Source: Pseudomonadota bacterium
Lineage (GTDB): Bacteria; Pseudomonadota; Gammaproteobacteria; Xanthomonadales; Xanthomonadaceae
Assembly (NCBI GenBank): GCA_023423675.1
Contig: JAFAFD010000179.1
Location: forward strand, 1 to 9,695
Direction: 5' to 3'
DNA length: 9,695 nucleotides
This document shows, piece by piece, positions 6,168-9,695 of this stretch; position 1 is the first letter of the stretch, and each line of letters opens with the position of its first letter. Below the pieces are notes generated by a model. The model did no database searches and was not told the DNA's origin. It saw only the letters and a list, made by a program, of their open reading frames with translations. Both the position numbers and the translations under genes were made by a program.

Positions 6168-6281
6168 TCATTGTTCCGTTTCCGCGGCACGTTGTACCGC
6201 CGATGTGACGCCTTCCGGGCTTGACTGCGCAGCCCGTTCCGGCAGGTCCAAAGCGTCCAGACGCGGCGCCGATGGCATGAT

Positions 6282-6296
6282 CCTTGCGCCGCAAGG
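6282..6296. promoter_or_regulatory. 15-bp palindrome before the NrdR-like boxes
   Basis: CCTTGCG and CGCAAGG are perfect 7-bp arms around a single central C. The site ends 12 bp before the first NrdR-like box. The single-base centre points to a DNA operator rather than an RNA hairpin. No known regulator is assigned. Confidence 0.35.
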
Positions 6297-6308
6297 GATT
6301 ACCAAATT

Positions 6309-6324
6309 TCACTACATTTGGCGT
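6309..6324 (+). promoter_or_regulatory. NrdR-like box 1
   Basis: TCACTACATTTGGCGT agrees with the NrdR consensus acaCwAtATaTwGtgt at 11 of 16 positions, including the outer C and G of the core and the central AT. It sits immediately before and overlaps by one base the proposed -35 element. NrdR is the ATP/dATP-sensing repressor of ribonucleotide reductase genes. Support comes mainly from its pairing with box 2 at the expected spacing. Confidence 0.6.
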
Positions 6325-6352
6325 TGACGGCCCCCATCACCCCCACTATCTT
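6324..6352 (+). promoter_or_regulatory. Sigma70-type promoter of nrdAB
   Basis: TTGACG (6324-6329) and TATCTT (6347-6352) are separated by exactly 17 bp and match the -35 and -10 consensus well. Transcription would start near 6359. The -10 lies inside NrdR-like box 2 and the -35 touches box 1, so a repressor bound to both boxes would cover the promoter. Confidence 0.65.
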
Positions 6353-6356
6353 GTGG
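6341..6356 (+). promoter_or_regulatory. NrdR-like box 2
   Basis: CCCCACTATCTTGTGG agrees with the NrdR consensus at 11 of 16 positions; its right half is nearly perfect and its left half is degenerate. It starts 32 bp after box 1, leaving a 16-bp gap, the face-of-helix spacing typical of tandem NrdR boxes. It contains the proposed -10 element. Confidence 0.6.
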
Positions 6357-6358
6357 CC

Positions 6359-6555
6359 GTCGGTCGCAACGACCCCATCGCTTGGGGTCCGCAACGGGGC
6401 TCTACCGCGGTACCCGCCAGCGATCGCCAACCGGCAGTGGAAGGCGCAGGGTCTCAGCTCCTGCGACGCCGTCCTGCCACCCTGGGCTGTCATGTCCCGG
6501 GTCGAGCAACCCTCATGCATACAGCACCCCCAATCACGCCAAGAGGACACACGCC
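6359..6555 (+). ncRNA. Long structured 5' leader of nrdA
   Basis: The distance from the inferred start site to the nrdA start codon is about 197 nt. Three hairpins can be drawn. The first is GACCCCA/TGGGGTC at 6371-6389, and it competes with GGTCG/CGACC at 6362-6374. The second spans 6433-6478, with outer GGCAG/CTGCC and inner CGCAGG/CCTGCG stems. The third is CCTGGG/CCCGGG at 6481-6501. CGCAACG occurs twice (6365-6371 and 6390-6396). The last 50 nt are less structured and carry the ribosome binding site AAGAGGA (6541-6547). I do not recognise a known riboswitch class. It could simply be an untranslated leader. Confidence 0.4.
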
Positions 6556-8958
6556 GTGACCACCGAATCCAGCGCCACCATCGAAAAGGAAAGCGAGTTC
6601 CTGCTGACGTCGCCGCCGACGGCCAACGCGATGAGCGTGACCAAGCGCAACGGCACGACCGAGCTGGTGGATCTGAACAAGATCGTGCGCGCGGTGCAGC
6701 GTTCCTCCGAAGGCCTGCACGCCGTCGATCCGATGCGCGTGGCCACCCGTACCATCTCCGGCCTGTACAACGGCGCCACCACCCGCGAGCTGGACGAACT
6801 GTCCATCCGCACCGCCGCCCTGCTGATCGGTGAAGAGCCCGAGTACGGCCGCCTTGCGGCGCGCCTGCTGGCCAACTACATCGCCAAGGAAGTGTCGGGC
6901 CAGGAAATCTACGCCTTCTCGCAGTCGGTCAGCCGTGGCCACGAAGTCGGCCTGATCAACGACCGCCTGCTGAACTTCGTGCAGACCAACGCACGCAAGC
7001 TCAACGATGCCATCGACATCTCGCTGGACCTGAACTTCGATTACTTCGGCCTGCGTACGCTGTACGACCGCTACCTGCTGCGCCACCCGCACACCCGCAA
7101 GGTGATCGAGACCCCGCAGCAGTTCTTCCTGCGCATCGCCAGCGCGCTGAGCGAGGACGTGTCCGAGACCCTGGCGCTGTACAAGCGCATGGGCAACCTG
7201 GACTACCTGCCGTCCAGCCCGACCCTGTTCAATTCCGGCACCACCCACGAGCAGCTGTCCTCGTGCTTCCTGCTGGATTCGCCGCAGGATTCGCTGGAAT
7301 CGATCTACTCCAAGTACGGCGACATCGCCCAGCTGTCGAAGTTCTCCGGCGGCATCGGCGTCAGCTACACCCGCGTGCGTTCGCGTGGTTCGCTCATCAA
7401 GTCCACCAACGGCCATTCCAACGGCATCGTGCCGTGGCTGAAGACCATGGATTCGTCCGTGGCTGCGGTGAACCAGGGCGGCAAGCGCAAGGGCGCGGCC
7501 TGCGTCTACCTGGAAACCTGGCATGCAGACGTCGAGGACTTCCTCGAGCTGCGTGACAACACCGGTGACGAAGCCCGCCGTACCCACAACCTGAACCTGG
7601 CCAACTGGGTGCCGGACCTGTTCATGAAGCGCGTCGAGGCCGACCAGGAATGGTCGCTGTTCGATCCGCGCGTCGTGCCGGAGTTCACCGACCTGTTCGG
7701 CGAAGCCTTCGAAGCCGCCTACCTGCAGGCCGAAGCGCAGGGCAAGGCCAACCGCACCATCTCCGCCCGCAAGCTGTACGCCCGCATGATGCGTACCCTG
7801 GCCGAGACCGGTAACGGCTGGATGACCTTCAAGGACAAGTGCAACCGCGCCAGCAACCAGACCCTGCGTCCGGGCAACGTGATCCACCTGTCCAACCTGT
7901 GCACGGAAATCCTGGAAGTCACCTCCAACGATGAAACCGCGGTGTGCAACCTGGGTTCGATCAACCTGGGCAACCACTTCGACGAGCACAACGAGTTCGA
8001 CTTCGAGAAGCTGGCCGAGACCGTGCGCCTGGCCGTGCGTCAGCTCGATCGCGTCATCGACCTGAACTTCTACCCGATCGAAACCGCCCGCCGCGCCAAC
8101 CTGCGCTGGCGTCCGGTCGGCCTGGGCTGCATGGGCCTGCAGGACGTGTTCTTCCGCAAGCGCCTGCCGTTCGACAGCGCCGAAGCCCGCGCCCTGTCGA
8201 AGAAGATCGCCGAAACGATCTACTTCCACGCCCTGGAAACCTCCTCGGAGCTGGCCCAGGAACGCGGCAAGCACCCGTCGTTCAACGACACCCGTGCCGC
8301 CAGCGGCGAACTGCAGTTCGACGCCTGGAACGTGGTGCCGGAAGACACCGCACGCTGGGATGCCCTGCGCGCCCGCATCAAGGAACACGGCCTGCGCAAC
8401 TCGCTGATGATCGCGATTGCCCCGACCGCGACCATCGCCTCGATCGCCGGCTGCTACGAGTGCGTCGAACCGCAGGTGTCCAACCTGTTCAAGCGCGAAA
8501 CCCTGTCCGGTGACTTCCTGCAGGTCAACCGCTACCTGGTGAACGAGCTGAAGAAGCTGGGCCTGTGGACCGCCGACATGCGCGATGCCATCAAGCTGGC
8601 TGAAGGTTCCATCGCCGGCATCGCGCAGATTCCGGAAACCCTGCGCGAGGTCTACCGCACCGCATGGGAACTGCCGATGCGCGCACTGATCGACATGGCC
8701 GCCGAGCGTGGCGCCTTCATCGACCAGTCGGCCTCGCTCAACCTGTTCATGGAAAGCCCGAACATCGGCGCGATGTCTTCCATGTACATGTACGCCTGGA
8801 AGCAGGGCATCAAGACCACCTACTACCTGCGTTCGCGTCCGGCCACCAAGATCGCCAAGACCACGGTGAGCAGCGCGGCCCCGGCCAAGGTGTTCAGCCC
8901 GGACGAAGCCATCGCCTGCTCTCTGGAAAACCCGGAAGCCTGCGAGGCCTGCCAGTAA
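6556..8958 (+). CDS. nrdA: Class Ia ribonucleoside-diphosphate reductase, alpha (catalytic) subunit
   Basis: This 800-residue enzyme reduces ribonucleoside diphosphates to deoxyribonucleotides with NrdB in the cytosol. An N-terminal ATP-cone (about 27-117) gives allosteric activity control. By comparison with E. coli NrdA the active-site residues are C237 (in SSCFLL), N447, C449 and E451 (in NLCTE, C449 being the thiyl radical site) and C464 (in AVCNLGS). Y756 and Y757 (in IKTTYYLRS) continue the radical path to NrdB. The flexible tail has the redox pair C796 and C799 (CEACQ), with a further C788. I chose GTG at 6556 because AAGAGGA precedes it by 8 nt and the first residues fit relatives. 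A TTG at 6382 in the same frame would add 58 residues of no protein character and start inside the leader. The gene uses CGT and GGT codons more than the flanking genes, as expected for high expression. It is followed by nrdB after 127 bp. Confidence 0.98.
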   Translation: MTTESSATIEKESEFLLTSPPTANAMSVTKRNGTTELVDLNKIVRAVQRSSEGLHAVDPMRVATRTISGLYNGATTRELDELSIRTAALLIGEEPEYGRLAARLLANYIAKEVSGQEIYAFSQSVSRGHEVGLINDRLLNFVQTNARKLNDAIDISLDLNFDYFGLRTLYDRYLLRHPHTRKVIETPQQFFLRIASALSEDVSETLALYKRMGNLDYLPSSPTLFNSGTTHEQLSSCFLLDSPQDSLESIYSKYGDIAQLSKFSGGIGVSYTRVRSRGSLIKSTNGHSNGIVPWLKTMDSSVAAVNQGGKRKGAACVYLETWHADVEDFLELRDNTGDEARRTHNLNLANWVPDLFMKRVEADQEWSLFDPRVVPEFTDLFGEAFEAAYLQAEAQGKANRTISARKLYARMMRTLAETGNGWMTFKDKCNRASNQTLRPGNVIHLSNLCTEILEVTSNDETAVCNLGSINLGNHFDEHNEFDFEKLAETVRLAVRQLDRVIDLNFYPIETARRANLRWRPVGLGCMGLQDVFFRKRLPFDSAEARALSKKIAETIYFHALETSSELAQERGKHPSFNDTRAASGELQFDAWNVVPEDTARWDALRARIKEHGLRNSLMIAIAPTATIASIAGCYECVEPQVSNLFKRETLSGDFLQVNRYLVNELKKLGLWTADMRDAIKLAEGSIAGIAQIPETLREVYRTAWELPMRALIDMAAERGAFIDQSASLNLFMESPNIGAMSSMYMYAWKQGIKTTYYLRSRPATKIAKTTVSSAAPAKVFSPDEAIACSLENPEACEACQ

Positions 8959-8966
8959 AACGCGCT

Positions 8967-8985
8967 GTGCCGGTCCCGCCGGCAC
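8967..8985 (+). repeat. 7-bp hairpin just after nrdA
   Basis: GTGCCGG (8967-8973) and CCGGCAC (8979-8985) are perfectly complementary around TCCCG. It begins 8 bp after the nrdA stop codon and has no T tract. It may protect the nrdA 3' end or partly attenuate reading into nrdB. Confidence 0.5.
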
Positions 8986-8994
8986 CTCGCACCT

Positions 8995-9017
8995 GTAGAG
9001 CCGAGCCATGCTCGGCT
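8995..9017 (+). repeat. SMAG element 1 in the nrdA-nrdB gap
   Basis: GTAG at 8995-8998 precedes the stem AGCCGAGC (8999-9006) and GCTCGGCT (9010-9017) with a CAT loop. The arms equal those of the dimer at 5092-5168, so it is the same subfamily. Confidence 0.9.
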
Positions 9018-9034
9018 GCGGAAAAACACCCACG

Positions 9035-9057
9035 GTAGCGCCGGGCCATGCCCGGCG
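9035..9057 (+). repeat. SMAG element 2 in the nrdA-nrdB gap
   Basis: GTAG at 9035-9038 precedes the stem CGCCGGGC (9039-9046) and GCCCGGCG (9050-9057) with a CAT loop. It is a different SMAG subfamily from element 1 but in the same orientation, so the two are tandem and not a mirrored dimer. It ends about 17 bp before the nrdB ribosome binding site. Confidence 0.9.
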
Positions 9058-9085
9058 GCTCACCCAGGAATTCAAGGAAACACCC

Positions 9086-9695
9086 ATGGCCGAAAAGCCC
9101 AAGCAGATGCTGCTCGATCCCGGTTTTGAACTGACCCTGCGCCCGATGCGCTACCCGCAGTTCTATGACATGTACCGGAACGCGATCAAGAACACCTGGA
9201 CGGTGGAAGAGATCAACTTCCAGATCGACATCACCGACCTACACAGCAAGATGTCGCCGGGTGAGCGCCACCTGATCCACCGCCTGGTCGCGTTCTTCGC
9301 CACCGGCGATTCGATCGTGTCCAACAACCTGGTGCTGAACCTGTACCAGCACTTGAACGCGCCCGAAGCGCGCATGTACCTGTCGCGCCAGCTGTACGAA
9401 GAAGCGCTGCACGTGCAGTTCTACCTGACCCTGCTCGACAACTACCTGCCGGACCCGGAAGAGCGCGTCAAAGCCTTCGCCGCGGTGGAAAACATCGACT
9501 CGATCAAGAAGAAGGCCGATTTCTGCTTCAAGTGGATCGACTCGATCCAGGACCTCAAGCGCATCGAGACCCGTGCCGAGCGCCGCCAATTCCTGCTGAA
9601 CCAGATCTGCTTCGCCGCGTGCATCGAAGGCCTGTTCTTCTTCGCCGCCTTCGCCTACGTGTACTACTTCCGTTCGCGCGGCCTGCTGCCGGGCC
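9086..9695 (+). CDS. nrdB: Class Ia ribonucleoside-diphosphate reductase, beta (radical) subunit, cut by the right edge
   Basis: The first 203 residues are visible. NrdB holds the di-iron tyrosyl-radical cofactor that starts catalysis in NrdA. The metal ligands seen are D75 (in ATGDSI), E106 and H109 (in YEEALH) and E181 (in ACIEGLFFF). The radical tyrosine is Y113, four residues after H109, as in E. coli (Y122 after H118). The last two ligands and the C-terminal NrdA-binding tail lie beyond the window. AAGGAAA at 9074-9080 gives a ribosome binding site 7 nt before the ATG. The gene is read with nrdA across a 127-bp gap with three hairpins. The Y113 position argues against the Tyr-less subclasses, though the full ligand set should be checked in the rest of the gene. 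Confidence 0.97.
   Translation, partial: MAEKPKQMLLDPGFELTLRPMRYPQFYDMYRNAIKNTWTVEEINFQIDITDLHSKMSPGERHLIHRLVAFFATGDSIVSNNLVLNLYQHLNAPEARMYLSRQLYEEALHVQFYLTLLDNYLPDPEERVKAFAAVENIDSIKKKADFCFKWIDSIQDLKRIETRAERRQFLLNQICFAACIEGLFFFAAFAYVYYFRSRGLLPG

Larger units (their letters stand above)
5989..6308. other. Intergenic region between the divergent DUF2884 and nrdA genes
   Basis: No gene is supported here. It must hold the minus-strand promoter of the DUF2884 gene and the distal control region of nrdA. I found no convincing minus-strand -35/-10 pair. Small symmetric sites at 6141-6167 and 6282-6296 and a DnaA-box-like 9-mer at 6118-6126 are listed separately. The 6130-6310 part is less GC-rich than the flanking genes, as expected for control DNA. 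Confidence 0.5.

Noticed and set aside
6382..6555. 58-residue N-terminal extension of NrdA from a TTG
   Set aside because: It has no ribosome binding site, its residues do not look like a NrdA N-terminus, and the GTG at 6556 has a good one.
6490..9102. 870-residue minus-strand open frame
   Set aside because: It is antisense to the whole of nrdA and runs through the SMAG repeats. GC-rich genes commonly leave such shadows; nrdA is certain.

Overview
The window looks like chromosomal DNA of a Stenotrophomonas (Xanthomonadaceae). It is GC-rich with strong C/G third-position bias. It carries several GTAG-headed short stem-loops of the SMAG type known from S. maltophilia, and its gene families (DUF3011, DUF2884/YggN, ZapE, class Ia NrdA with a CxxC tail) fit that group. 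The assignment is inferred from these signs, not from a database search. I see no tRNA, rRNA, CRISPR array, phage gene, transposase or integrase.

Layout from left to right. A secreted endonuclease/exonuclease/phosphatase-family nuclease (120-1565, +) converges on a small secreted DUF3011 protein (1598-2008, -), with a perfect hairpin between them. A gene-free stretch (2009-2409) holds three successive stem-loops, including two inverted copies of a 41-bp double-stem repeat. An EamA/DMT membrane transporter (2410-3267, -) diverges from a two-gene operon: a COG2945-type alpha/beta hydrolase (3311-3982, +) whose stop codon overlaps the start of zapE (3979-5079, +). An inverted SMAG dimer fills the gap between zapE and a convergent periplasmic DUF2884 protein (5182-5988, -). 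A second gene-free stretch (5989-6555) leads into nrdA (6556-8958, +). Two more SMAG elements follow, then nrdB (9086 to beyond the right edge).

The best-supported functional unit is the nrdAB ribonucleotide reductase operon. Both subunits keep the residues of radical chemistry that can be seen in this window. The promoter region has a good sigma70-like promoter overlapped by two NrdR-like boxes set one regulatory spacing apart, followed by a leader of about 200 nt rich in hairpins. ZapE (cell division) and nrdAB (dNTP supply) are both growth-linked, but nothing in the sequence joins them in one transcript.

I found no unmistakable new multi-gene system; the genes are ordinary housekeeping and envelope genes. 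The less usual material is non-coding: the inverted 41-bp repeat pair, SMAG elements inside the nrdA-nrdB gap, the long nrdA leader, a headless SMAG core acting as a likely terminator, and a possibly leaderless hydrolase-zapE transcript.
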